A stretch of 64,000 nucleotides of DNA from Endoryza sp044226045. GTDB taxonomy: Bacteria > Bacteroidota > Bacteroidia > Chitinophagales > Chitinophagaceae. A model generated the notes under the pieces. The model was not told the DNA's origin. It saw only the letters and a list, made by a program, of their open reading frames with translations, and did no database searches. Below, one piece after another: positions 7,537-16,129 of the stretch (position 1 is the stretch's first letter; every line of letters starts with the position of its first letter). The stretch is taken from positions 1 to 64,000 of the forward strand of contig JBGAHR010000007.1 in the NCBI GenBank assembly GCA_044226045.1. The letters run 5' to 3'. The position numbers were made by a program, and so were the translations under genes.

Positions 7537-8067
7537 TTATGCCTGTTTGATCAATTGAATCTCTGCGTGGATTTTAACATCATCACTAACAACCACACTT
7601 CCTGCCTCGGTCACTGCATTCCAAAGCAGGTTAAATTCTTTACGGCTGATTTTACCTGATACGGTAAAGCCGGCTTTGGTTTGTCCCCAGGGATCTGTAG
7701 CGATACCGCCAAATTCAACATCCAGGGTGATGGACTTGGTGACGTCACGGATGGTTAAATCGCCGGTCAGTTTAGCAGACTCACCTTTCCCTTCATATTT
7801 TTTTCCCTTAAAACTGAGTGTAGGAAATTTATCGGCATTGAAAAAATCATCTGATTTCAGGTGACCATCCCTTTGCGCATTATTGGTATCAACAGAGTTG
7901 ATCTCTGCGGTGAACAAAAGATTGCTGGCTGTATTGAAATCATCACCATTTGTTTCCACTTCCAGGTCAAAACTTTTGAAGTAACCGGTAACGGTGGTGA
8001 TCATGAGGTGCTTCACTTTAAACTGCACTTCCGAGTGCGCGGGATCTATTTTCCATTTAGTTGACAT
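7537..8067 (-). CDS. YceI-family lipid-binding-fold protein
   Basis: A 176-residue protein that starts with the family hallmark STKWKIDPAHSEVQFKVKHLMI and ends in a beta strand (DDVKIHAEIQLIKQA). The usual YceI blocks are present: FTAEINSVDTNNAQRDGHLKSDDFFNADKFP and KLTGDLTIRDVTKSI. YceI folds as an extended lipocalin-like barrel that binds polyisoprenoid or amide lipids. There is no signal peptide, so this copy is cytoplasmic, as is common in Bacteroidota. Length matches the family. Monocistronic, with its own terminator. Confidence 0.93.
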   Translation of the reverse strand: MSTKWKIDPAHSEVQFKVKHLMITTVTGYFKSFDLEVETNGDDFNTASNLLFTAEINSVDTNNAQRDGHLKSDDFFNADKFPTLSFKGKKYEGKGESAKLTGDLTIRDVTKSITLDVEFGGIATDPWGQTKAGFTVSGKISRKEFNLLWNAVTEAGSVVVSDDVKIHAEIQLIKQA

Positions 8068-8138
8068 AGTAATAATTTTGGACTGTAAAGGTAAACAGAG
8101 TTATCCGGGGTGCGATTGATCTGTGATAAGAAATAATG

Positions 8139-8504
8139 TCAGTTGGCGTCATCTGCCACCTGAACCTGGGGCTTCTTCAGATTGCTCAGGTTGTCGGCGC
8201 AGTCGCGGCAAGCCTCTGCGCAAGGTCTGCAGTTCTCCTGTGACAGATGCTGGCTCATTTCCAGTGCGGTGGCTGAACAGATCTCCAGGCATAGTGCCGA
8301 TAATTGTCCGGAATAGGCCGAACCCCTCGCCAGAAAAGCGGCAGTCTGTTCACAGACACCGGCACAATCAAGGGCTAACCTTAGACAAACGGATTGTTGA
8401 TCGGGGGCTCCCTTTTCCAGGCTGTTATTTACAAAATCGTGACAGCTGGCGGCACAGCGTTGTAATGTAGCGATGAGCAATTCGTTTTTTTCCAGATTCT
8501 TCAT
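8139..8504 (-). CDS. Cys-rich four-helix-bundle protein, copper-storage (Csp/DUF326) type
   Basis: In 121 residues there are 11 cysteines (17, 21, 40, 47, 51, 72, 76, 92, 95, 99, 102), most in CxxxC or CxxC spacing along helices, e.g. RCAASCHDF, LDCAGVCEQ, NCRPCAEACRDCADN. This layout is that of DUF326/Csp proteins, in which Cys side chains line the core of a four-helix bundle and bind many Cu(I) ions. No signal peptide is present, so it would be a cytosolic Csp3-like form. No copper exporter is adjacent; the neighbour YceI gene is separated by about 70 bases on the same strand. Confidence 0.85.
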   Translation of the reverse strand: MKNLEKNELLIATLQRCAASCHDFVNNSLEKGAPDQQSVCLRLALDCAGVCEQTAAFLARGSAYSGQLSALCLEICSATALEMSQHLSQENCRPCAEACRDCADNLSNLKKPQVQVADDAN

Positions 8505-8670
8505 ATTGAACGAGTGTTATACATCCGGAAATTCATATTTAATGCCACAGAAAACCCCGCTGGTTTTGAAGGGCGGATATTTTCCCAAACTCCGGCTTCG
8601 GGGATTTTTTTTCTCATTCAAGGTCAATTGAATCGATAAGGATAAATTGCAGTTACTCAAACTGAATAAA

Positions 8671-9393
8671 ATGGAAGTGGGTATTTATTCCGGAGTGGAA
8701 GAACTGGCTCAACGGGTATCGGATGAGATGATCCAACAGGTAATCGGAAAGAAATCTTCTGTTTTTTGCCTGGCATCGGGCGATACGCCAAAAAGGGCCT
8801 ACGAAATATTTGTGCAGACCATCATCAATCAATCTGTTTCCCTGGCAGAAGTTTTGTTTGTCGGGCTGGATGAATGGCTGGGAATTGATCGGACAAATAC
8901 GGGAAGTTGTTATTCTTTTTTTGAAGAAAGGATCGTTAAGCCTCTGGGATTGCCGGAAGACCAGTTTGCCCGGTTTGATGCCCTTGCAACCGACAGCCGG
9001 GAACAATGTTTCGCAATGGACCGGCTGATTGAAAGCCGGGGTGGTATTGACCTGATGATTGTAGGCATCGGAATGAATGGGCATATCGGTTTCAATGAAC
9101 CTGGCTCTTCCTGGACTTCGGCTACTCATGTCGTTTCATTGGATGAAACCACCCAAACTGTAGGGCAGAAATATTTTCAGCAGAAAACCGAAGTGACAAA
9201 AGGTATTACACTTGGACTCGGGCAGGTGATGACCTCCCGAAAATTGATTTTGATGGCCAGTGGAGAACGCAAGGCCGGTATTATACAGAAGACCCTTCAA
9301 TGGCCCATTTCAGAAGATTTGCCTGCAACCATAGTGAGGCGTCATCCGCAGTCCATGGTTCTGCTCGACCGCCAGGCGGCAGGGATGTTATAA
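8671..9393 (+). CDS. nagB: NagB-family glucosamine-6-phosphate deaminase/isomerase
   Basis: The protein has NagB/RpiA-fold motifs: FCLASGDTPKRAYE (phosphate loop), GLDEWLGIDRTNTGSCYSFF, and VGIGMNGHIGFNEPG, where HIGFNEPG is diagnostic for hexosamine-6-phosphate deaminases. The reaction expected is glucosamine-6-phosphate to fructose-6-phosphate plus ammonia. At ~240 residues it is a short member; the galactosamine-6-phosphate isomerase subgroup cannot be excluded. I chose the ATG at 8671 because the upstream extension to 8647 would need a TTG start and adds residues outside the fold. No amino-sugar genes adjoin it. Confidence 0.85.
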   Translation: MEVGIYSGVEELAQRVSDEMIQQVIGKKSSVFCLASGDTPKRAYEIFVQTIINQSVSLAEVLFVGLDEWLGIDRTNTGSCYSFFEERIVKPLGLPEDQFARFDALATDSREQCFAMDRLIESRGGIDLMIVGIGMNGHIGFNEPGSSWTSATHVVSLDETTQTVGQKYFQQKTEVTKGITLGLGQVMTSRKLILMASGERKAGIIQKTLQWPISEDLPATIVRRHPQSMVLLDRQAAGML

Positions 9394-9495
9394 CCTCCAA
9401 AAGGCGGTACTCACCGCCCAAAACCCTTTGTTAGCCGGAAGTTGGTTCGGGCGATCAGCACCCGATGCTAATTTAGCAGGCATAATTACTAAAAT

Positions 9496-10527
9496 ATGTC
9501 AATCGCAGTGGCAGGAAGACGACCAAACGGACAGCATCTTGAACAGATACAGCAATCACCGCACTACAGGGAGGGATCTTTTCAAAATGAATCTGATACA
9601 CCCATGATGTCCGATGAGGCTTCCTATTGGAAATTGATGGGTTATTTTTTCAAGAAAGTAAAAGACAAATTTCCTTCCCGTGAACTGCCAACGGTAAAGG
9701 CCAACCTGGCCATATCCGATTCGGATACCCCGTCGGTTGTATGGTTCGGCCATTCATCCTATTTGTACTCTTACCAGGGTAAGCAGATCCTGGTTGACCC
9801 GGTTTTTAGCGGTCATGCTTCTCCGTTGCCATTTATGGTGAAAGCCTTTAAAGGAACCAATATAGTGGGAGTGGAAGATCTGCCTGATATTGACTATCTC
9901 ATCCTGACACATGATCATTACGATCATCTTGATTACAAAACTGTGACAGCCCTGAACTCAAAGGTTCGTAAAGTGATCTGTTCGCTGGGGGTGGGCGCGC
10001 ATTTGGAACATTGGGGATATGATGCCGGAAAGATCCATGAACTGGATTGGTGGCAGTCTGTCGAGCCGGAGTCAGACATTCGGTTCACTGCTTTGCCTGC
10101 CCGACACTTTTCCGGCCGGGGTTTGCGTCGTGGTCAAACATTCTGGTCCTCTTTTGCCCTGGAGTTGAATGAGCAGAAAGTGTACATTGGCGGAGACTCA
10201 GGATACGATCAGCATTTCAAAAAAATCGGGCAGCGTTTCAACGGGTTTGATGTGGCCTTTCTCGAATGCGGCCAGTACAACGCCTACTGGCCATATATTC
10301 ACATGATGCCTGAACAAACGGTACAGGCAGCGCATGATCTTCAGACCAAGGTGCTGGTACCTGTGCACTGGGCTAAATTTTCCTTGTCCATGCATGCCTG
10401 GAATGAGCCCGCCAAACTGGTAACAAAGGCCGCTGTGGCGTCCGGTATGATCACCATGTTGCCAAGACTGGGGGAGCGGTTGCAATACACCCGACCTTAC
10501 GATCAACAATCCTGGTGGGAATTTTAA
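9496..10527 (+). CDS. MBL-fold metal-dependent hydrolase, UlaG/NAPE-PLD-like
   Basis: The 343-residue protein has the metal-binding motif HDHYDH at residues 139-144, preceded by VVWFGHSSYLYSYQGKQILVDPVFSG, the strand pattern of UlaG and N-acylphosphatidylethanolamine phospholipase D-like enzymes. Further ligands are likely in ARHFSGRG, GGDSGYD and HWAKFSLSMHAW. There is no signal peptide. Substrate is unknown; phospholipid-type or lactone substrates are known in relatives. Its stop overlaps the stop of the convergent kinase gene by three bases (10525-10527 with 10524-10526). Confidence 0.85.
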   Translation: MSIAVAGRRPNGQHLEQIQQSPHYREGSFQNESDTPMMSDEASYWKLMGYFFKKVKDKFPSRELPTVKANLAISDSDTPSVVWFGHSSYLYSYQGKQILVDPVFSGHASPLPFMVKAFKGTNIVGVEDLPDIDYLILTHDHYDHLDYKTVTALNSKVRKVICSLGVGAHLEHWGYDAGKIHELDWWQSVEPESDIRFTALPARHFSGRGLRRGQTFWSSFALELNEQKVYIGGDSGYDQHFKKIGQRFNGFDVAFLECGQYNAYWPYIHMMPEQTVQAAHDLQTKVLVPVHWAKFSLSMHAWNEPAKLVTKAAVASGMITMLPRLGERLQYTRPYDQQSWWEF

Positions 10528-12677
10528 ACGGCAGACACCGGTAATTCCACTTCCAGGGAGAACCCTTTTCCGGGTTGGGTGAGAACGGAAGATTTACCTT
10601 CGAATATAGCCACCCGTGCAGCTATATTCTGTAATCCGATTCCCTTCGTCAGGGAATCCGGTTTCATACCAATGCCATTATCTGAAATGGAGAAATAGAT
10701 CCTGTCGTCGTTTTCCGATAACAGGACGTTTACCTCACTCGCCATCGCATATTTAATGATATTGGTGCATTGCTCCTGGGCAATTCGATATAAAGCAAGT
10801 TTGCGCTGATTGTCTATTTTATTTTCATCGAACTGTTCAAAATCAGCTTTTACTTTAATTCCGGCTGTGCCGAGCATGTCATTTAAAAGATGATTCAATT
10901 GTACCGACAATCCTTCCGACTGAATATTCGGAGTAGCCAGTGCATGAGAGATACGCCTGTTTTCATCGATGGCTTTCTGCAGGTTGTTCATGCAGTCCTC
11001 TATGATTTCGCGGTCTTTTTCATTGCCAACACGCACGATGGACAACAGCAATTTGCTTCCCACTAGAATCTGGTTGACATTATCGTGCAATTCAATTCCT
11101 ATGGCATTTCTTTCCTTTTCCTGTGCCTGTAAAGTGGATGCGGTAATCAGTAACTGCTCTTTCTTCTGTTGCTCCAGTAGTTTATTTTGAAGTAATTTCT
11201 TTTCGGTAATATCTCGTATGGCACCAATGGCCACCACTGCCAGTCCATCACGCGACCGGATAAATTCGGCATGATTCAATACATAATTGACTTCATCTTC
11301 CGACTTCTGAAGACGGTACTCCGCCTCCCAGAATTTTTTCTTCTTGTCGAGCCGGGTCGACTCGAAATCCATCAATACTTCATGGCGGTCGTCTTGAAAT
11401 ATTTCTTCCGGGAAATGTCCAATAAAAGGTTCCTTCGGCAGGCATTGTCCCACACTTTTATTCTTCCCCTTATAACTGGCATAGGAGTGTGTTTGCAAAT
11501 CAAGTTCCCAGATAAGATCGGAGGTTGCCAGGGTTACATTTTGTAAAAATTCGTTTGTCTTTCTAAGTTCCTCCTCTGCTTTTTTCCGGGCAGTGATATC
11601 CCGGATAAATATCGACAGACCATCCGACGAAGGGTAGATATGATTTTCCTGCCACAGATCCAATGGTTGATAGAAGTCAATATTGCTTACATATTGCTGT
11701 GTTTCCATGGCCCTTGTGATAGCCTGGTAAGTTTTGGATCCGATAGCTTCCGGAAACACCTCCCATACATTCCGGCCGATCAGGTTTTCGGCCTTCATTT
11801 GGATCAGGTTTTCTGCCTTACTGTTGATATACGTATATCGATACTGGCTATCAAGAGCGATGAAGGCATCTTTGATTCTTTCGATGAATGTTCTGAATAG
11901 TTCATCACTTTTGCGTGCTTCCAGTTCCGCTTTTCTCAGATCAGTGATATCCCTGAAAAAGACCGAGAGACCGGTGGAGGAGGGGTAGATACTCAACATG
12001 AGCCACTTATCCAGTTCTGCTGAATAATCTTCCAGGTGAGTATGGCGGCCGGTTTCCAAAGCCTGCAGGTAGGCCCTGTAAAAAGGCCGGTCGAGCGCTT
12101 TGGGAAATACTTCCATCAAAGACCTTCCGGTAACTTCGTTTGCTTTCTTCCCAATGAGATCTTCTGCGATCGAATTGAGGTAAGTGATCACCAGGTCATT
12201 ATCCAGTGAAAGGAAGCCGTCAGATATTCTGCCTATGAGGTCTCGGTATCTTCTTTCACTTTCAATGAGACGTTCATAAGCCAGTACCCTTTGGTTTTCG
12301 CTTTTTTGTTGCTGTAATGCCTGGCGGATGGCTGCCGGTAATCGATGCAGACGATCTTTCAGGATATAGTCCGACGCTCCGGACTTCAGAATTTCCACAG
12401 CAAATTCTTCAGACATCGTTCCGGTAACCAGGATAAATGGCAACTTGATTTGAAGTGAATGAATATAAGTCAATGCTTCTACCGCGCTGAATTGGGGAAG
12501 TGAGTTGTCTGACAGAATGATATCAGGTTTCTTTTCCCGGAGCCGGCTGGCAAAAGCGTCTTTCGACATTACCACATCCAGGTTATGATCTATTTTTTCC
12601 CTGACCAACACCCGCCTGATCAGGTCAACATCAGTCTGGCTGTCTTCCAATAACAGAATATTAAGTTTTTCGGACAT
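10524..12677 (-). CDS. Hybrid sensor: N-terminal receiver, PAS domains and NarL-type histidine kinase
   Basis: Order of domains in 717 residues: receiver (1-125, phospho-acceptor Asp57 in LSDNSLP), three PAS modules (~140-250, 265-370, 385-500), then a HisKA_3-type dimerisation domain with His531 in ELHDNVNQIL, and a C-terminal HATPase (DNGIGM, GIGLQNI). An N-terminal receiver feeding a NarL-type kinase is an input rather than an output arrangement: the kinase is probably controlled by phosphorylation from another kinase. It is the third gene of a three-gene operon, 3 bases after the response-regulator gene. No DNA-binding output is encoded here. Confidence 0.92.
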   Translation of the reverse strand: MSEKLNILLLEDSQTDVDLIRRVLVREKIDHNLDVVMSKDAFASRLREKKPDIILSDNSLPQFSAVEALTYIHSLQIKLPFILVTGTMSEEFAVEILKSGASDYILKDRLHRLPAAIRQALQQQKSENQRVLAYERLIESERRYRDLIGRISDGFLSLDNDLVITYLNSIAEDLIGKKANEVTGRSLMEVFPKALDRPFYRAYLQALETGRHTHLEDYSAELDKWLMLSIYPSSTGLSVFFRDITDLRKAELEARKSDELFRTFIERIKDAFIALDSQYRYTYINSKAENLIQMKAENLIGRNVWEVFPEAIGSKTYQAITRAMETQQYVSNIDFYQPLDLWQENHIYPSSDGLSIFIRDITARKKAEEELRKTNEFLQNVTLATSDLIWELDLQTHSYASYKGKNKSVGQCLPKEPFIGHFPEEIFQDDRHEVLMDFESTRLDKKKKFWEAEYRLQKSEDEVNYVLNHAEFIRSRDGLAVVAIGAIRDITEKKLLQNKLLEQQKKEQLLITASTLQAQEKERNAIGIELHDNVNQILVGSKLLLSIVRVGNEKDREIIEDCMNNLQKAIDENRRISHALATPNIQSEGLSVQLNHLLNDMLGTAGIKVKADFEQFDENKIDNQRKLALYRIAQEQCTNIIKYAMASEVNVLLSENDDRIYFSISDNGIGMKPDSLTKGIGLQNIAARVAIFEGKSSVLTQPGKGFSLEVELPVSAV

Positions 12678-12680
12678 TGA

Positions 12681-13127
12681 TTAACGTGTTGGTGGTTGAT
12701 TGAGTAGCAGCCAGAAGAAGCCCAGGTTCCGGATGGCCGAGGCGAAACTTTCAAAATTCACCGGTTTCACTATATAACTGTTCGCGCCCAGGTCGTAACA
12801 TTTCTTGATGTCGGGATGCTCCTTGGAAGAAGTAAGTATAACAACCGGGATCTGCCGGGTAAGCGGATTGGATTTCAGTGTTTGTAATACTTCAATTCCA
12901 TTGATCTTGGGCATCTGTATATCAAGCAATATTACCCGGGGGAAGTTTAAAGTGTCTTTTCGATCTTCATATTCTCCCCGTCCAAATATGAAGTCCAGGG
13001 CTTCTTCTCCATTTTTTACATGGATCAGGTTATTGGCCATGTGGTTCTTTTTCAATTCGCGGATGGCCAGTTCCGCGTCGCTGGTATTGTCTTCCACCAG
13101 CAGGATTTCAACATAGTTAAGGTTCAT
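12681..13127 (-). CDS. Single-domain response regulator, Rcp1-like
   Basis: The 148-residue protein is a stand-alone receiver with acidic pocket ED at 12-13, phospho-acceptor Asp69 in LLDIQMPK, Thr/Ser in ILTSSKE and Lys in YIVKPV. The insertion GRGEYEDRKDTLNFP before the active-site strand and the motif MPKINGIEVLQ are typical of the Rcp1 group that partners PAS/phytochrome-like kinases. It has no output domain, so it should act as a phospho-relay between the two flanking kinases, which it separates by 3 and 21 bases. Confidence 0.93.
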   Translation of the reverse strand: MNLNYVEILLVEDNTSDAELAIRELKKNHMANNLIHVKNGEEALDFIFGRGEYEDRKDTLNFPRVILLDIQMPKINGIEVLQTLKSNPLTRQIPVVILTSSKEHPDIKKCYDLGANSYIVKPVNFESFASAIRNLGFFWLLLNQPPTR

Positions 13128-13148
13128 AGCGAGATAATATTTGACGTA

Positions 13149-14579
13149 TTAGTTCACAGGCAGGGAAAAATAAAAGCTGGCTCCTTCCCCCGGAGTTGAT
13201 TCGGCCCATACCGTACCACCGTGACGCTGGATGATCTTATGCACCAGGGCCAGCCCAACACCGGTTCCTTCAAATTCTTCATCCGCATGCAGGCGCTGAA
13301 ATACTTTAAACAGTTTATGACTGTAACGTGGATCGAAACCAACGCCGTTATCCGAGACCTTGAAAACAATCCGGTCATTTTCCTTTTTGCCGGAAATTTG
13401 AATTTGCTGCAGGCTTTTCTTTCCGGAATATTTGACCGCGTTCTGGAGCAGGTTGATCCATACCTGCCGGATCGTATTGAGATCTGCTTTTATTTCGGGA
13501 AGTTCTCCCAGTTCCCAGTGAATCTGTTTTTCGGGTTGTGAATGATTGATGTTTTCAATGATCTGGTTCACCAGTTCACCGGTTTCTATCGTTGTTTTCG
13601 CCAGTTCCTGTTTATTGAGACGGGAGAATGCCAGCAGGTCGTCGATAAGATGTCCCATTTTCTGGGTGTTGGAAATGATGGCGGCCGTGATGCGTTTGCC
13701 TTCATCGTCCAGGTGAGAGGCATAATCTTCTTCCAGGATCGTTGTATAACCAATAATTCCCCGCAAGGGGGCTCGCAAATCATGTGATACCGAATAAGTG
13801 AATGCTTCAATCTCTTCGGTGGTTTTTCGGAGTTCTGCCTCCAGTCTCTTTCTTTCGGATATATCCCTTACGGCAGCGGAAATCAGCATTCCTTCTTCGG
13901 TTTCCAAAGGGGAAAGACTTATTTCAACCGGGAAACTTGTACCGTCCTTACGGATGGCATGGAGTTCCAGTCCCGAGCCCATCGATCGTACCTTGGGTGC
14001 CGAGGTGTAGGCTGCCCGGTGTTGAACATGTTTGCCGGCCAGTTCCGGAGGAATAAGTATTTCAACCTCTTTACCAACCAGTTCGTCCCTAAGAAAGCCA
14101 AACAGCTGTTCGGTTTGTTTGTTTACCATTTGTATGATGCCTTTATCATCTACGATAATAACCGCATCCGGTGCAGCATCCAACAGCGACCTGAATTTCT
14201 GCTCTGATTTTTTAATTATGGTGACATCTCTAACAGCGGCGGCTACCAGAAAACCCTGGTCGGTTTTTAAAGGCGAAAGGCTGATCTCGACCGGGAAGCG
14301 GGTCTTGTCCTTTCGAAGACCATATAACTGCAACCCTTCGCCCATGGAGCGGGTACGCGGCTCGGTTATATACTGTTCACGGTGCCTGATATGCGCGCCT
14401 CTGAATTCCTCCGGAATCAACATTTCGATGGACTGATTGACGATTTCACCCGGCAGGTAGCCGAATAGTTTTTCCACCTGGCGGTTGGCCAGGATGATTT
14501 TTCCCCGTTCGTCAGAAATGATCATGGCATCCGGAGCGATGTCCAACAGCTGCTGAAATTGAATGGCTGGTTCTCCCAT
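13149..14579 (-). CDS. Sensor histidine kinase with duplicated PAS domains
   Basis: Two PAS/PAC units (about residues 5-120 and 127-245) look like an internal duplication: both contain an R-S-M-G-x-G-L-x-L-x-x-x-R-K-D loop followed by FPVEISLSPL. A HisKA domain carries His266 in SVSHDLRAPL, followed by HATPase boxes NAVKYSG, DNGVGFD and GTGVGLALV. No membrane helix, so cytoplasmic sensing, for example of redox, heme or a small ligand. First gene of the leftward operon with the Rcp1-like regulator and the hybrid kinase. Confidence 0.92.
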   Translation of the reverse strand: MGEPAIQFQQLLDIAPDAMIISDERGKIILANRQVEKLFGYLPGEIVNQSIEMLIPEEFRGAHIRHREQYITEPRTRSMGEGLQLYGLRKDKTRFPVEISLSPLKTDQGFLVAAAVRDVTIIKKSEQKFRSLLDAAPDAVIIVDDKGIIQMVNKQTEQLFGFLRDELVGKEVEILIPPELAGKHVQHRAAYTSAPKVRSMGSGLELHAIRKDGTSFPVEISLSPLETEEGMLISAAVRDISERKRLEAELRKTTEEIEAFTYSVSHDLRAPLRGIIGYTTILEEDYASHLDDEGKRITAAIISNTQKMGHLIDDLLAFSRLNKQELAKTTIETGELVNQIIENINHSQPEKQIHWELGELPEIKADLNTIRQVWINLLQNAVKYSGKKSLQQIQISGKKENDRIVFKVSDNGVGFDPRYSHKLFKVFQRLHADEEFEGTGVGLALVHKIIQRHGGTVWAESTPGEGASFYFSLPVN

Positions 14580-14949
14580 GCGGCTTTTTTTGAGGATTTT
14601 TGGTGCTTCTTCAAAAAAATTTCAAAAAAATCTGAGCAAAAAACCAAGAAAAATGGCCTTGAAAATAGCGGACTCTGAGGTCTTAAAAAAGGGTTATTAG
14701 ACGGTTTGTACGATGCTTTGCTACAGCTAATGTCGCAGATTTCAGACATTAAAATAGCCTTCTACGACACTAATTTTACAAATTTGTGGGGATGTGCTGG
14801 TATTCGTTAAACAATTACAGTGATTTGGGCAGCTTGTAAGTGTTAACAACTATCAGGTAATCAGCAATTTGTCTCATACGACAACATGACAAACGTCATA
14901 TGTCGAAAAAAGCTAATGGGGTATACTTGCTTGATTATAACGTAACTAT
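14580..14949. other. 370-bp divergent intergenic region with dyads
   Basis: Lies between the leftward PAS-kinase operon and the rightward HTH gene. It contains AATGTC-N10-GACATT (14729-14750), the palindrome ACAAATTTGT (about 14778-14787), and a nested dyad at 14879-14905. A near-match to the -7 box (TATACTTG, about 14921-14928) sits before the HTH gene. Nothing coding was seen. Confidence 0.45.
14879..14905. promoter_or_regulatory. Nested dyad, candidate operator of the HTH gene
   Basis: CGACA-N2-ATGAC-N4-GTCAT-N1-TGTCG: both half-site pairs are perfect complements. It lies 44 bases upstream of the XRE-type HTH gene and just before a -7-like box, a usual place for autoregulatory sites of such proteins. 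Assignment to that protein is inference. Confidence 0.4.
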
Positions 14950-15165
14950 ATGCAACCACACCCCTTATTACAGCAAATTGGATCGAAGATCAAACAAGTG
15001 AGAACGAGTAAGAACATGACACAGTTGGCGCTGGCTTCTTTATGTCAGTTTGAGAAAGCCAGTATTTCTAAAATTGAATCGGGGAAGCGTAATATGAGTG
15101 TATTAACCCTCGCAAAAATCAGTGAAGTGCTGGAAACTGACATGTCGGAGTTTTTCAAAAAATAG
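14950..15165 (+). CDS. Small XRE-family helix-turn-helix regulator
   Basis: The 71-residue protein is a bare HTH_3 domain: IGSKIKQVRTSKNMTQLALASLCQFEKASISKIESGKRNMSVLTLAKISEVLE. The MTQLALAS helix and the ISKIESGKRN recognition element are diagnostic. There is no second domain, so it should bind DNA as a dimer and sense nothing itself. Such genes can be phage or toxin-antitoxin repressors, but no partner toxin lies nearby; the next gene converges on it after 10 bases. Confidence 0.9.
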   Translation: MQPHPLLQQIGSKIKQVRTSKNMTQLALASLCQFEKASISKIESGKRNMSVLTLAKISEVLETDMSEFFKK

Positions 15166-15175
15166 TCCGATAAGA

Positions 15176-16015
15176 CTATTTAAAATAATCGTATTGATAT
15201 TCTATTCGACCGATCAGAACTTTGGTCTTTGAATAACACGCATCCAGAATTTTTAATCCGTCCTCGTCATAGCTATAATACCATTTCTGGTAGTCGCTGG
15301 TTCCTTCGGTAACAACAAGCATACTGGCCAGTCGGTTTTTGCCCTCATATTCGAATATGTAATCGGGGAGAAGTCGTTTGGCTGCATTATTATACCTGAC
15401 AATATCTGTCAGGTTATTTGTTTCATCGTAGTAGTAATAGACTGTAGGTAATGCGATTCCTTTCTGGATACTTTTTTCTTCGGCCACATTGCCCTGTTCG
15501 TCGTAGGTAAATTCAACATAAGTGGTGTCTTTACCGTTTTTTATTTTCAGCATTTTTGCCGGCTGCCCTTTGGCATTGTATTCCCAGGAATGTGTTTCCA
15601 CCAGGCTGAAACCTCCTGCAGAGGTAGTGGTATTGGTAATAAATGTCAGCTGTCCTTTTCCGTTATACTCATAGGTTATCACGGTTTTACTGCCATCGCT
15701 GGTATCCACGGACTGTGTCAGCTGATTGCGGGCACTGAAGGAGGATGTGCTCAGGGTAGGACCGGATAAAGGGGTTTGGGTTCTGGTCACCACTTCCGTA
15801 AAATCACGGCTGTATTCCTGTGATGAGGTAAACCCTTCAATGGGTTTGCCTTCCCCGTCGAAACTGAGAAAATTGATCTTTTTTACACTATTGGCCCGAT
15901 TCAGGGCATGTTTCTGGTTTATTTGAGAAATGCTCAGTATATCCTTGTAATAGAACTGGCTAAATACCTGATGGCCTGCCATAACCATCGCGAGCAAAAA
16001 AATCACTTTTTTCAT
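15176..16015 (-). CDS. Secreted protein with YD/RHS-like beta repeats
   Basis: From Met at 16015 the product begins MKKVIFLLAMVMAGHQVFSQ, a clean signal peptide, which is why the 11-residue upstream extension is not used. The mature part contains repeats of the YD type: ITYEYNGKGQLTFI, HSWEYNAKGQPAKML, EFTYDEQGNVAEE, YYYYDETNNLTDIV, IFEYEGKNRLASM, YYSYDEDGLKIL. Such repeats form beta-sheet shells in RHS proteins, but at ~279 residues this is a small exported version without a toxin domain. Function unknown. Converges with the HTH gene. Confidence 0.7.
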   Translation of the reverse strand: MKKVIFLLAMVMAGHQVFSQFYYKDILSISQINQKHALNRANSVKKINFLSFDGEGKPIEGFTSSQEYSRDFTEVVTRTQTPLSGPTLSTSSFSARNQLTQSVDTSDGSKTVITYEYNGKGQLTFITNTTTSAGGFSLVETHSWEYNAKGQPAKMLKIKNGKDTTYVEFTYDEQGNVAEEKSIQKGIALPTVYYYYDETNNLTDIVRYNNAAKRLLPDYIFEYEGKNRLASMLVVTEGTSDYQKWYYSYDEDGLKILDACYSKTKVLIGRIEYQYDYFK

Positions 16016-16129
16016 TGAATTGAATTGATTCCGGGGGATATAACGCATGAGCTATGCTTTTCATGCAGTTAGATCCCAAAATTTTCTGTAAAATAATGCC
16101 TTTCCTTATTTTTAGTCAAAATTTACCCA

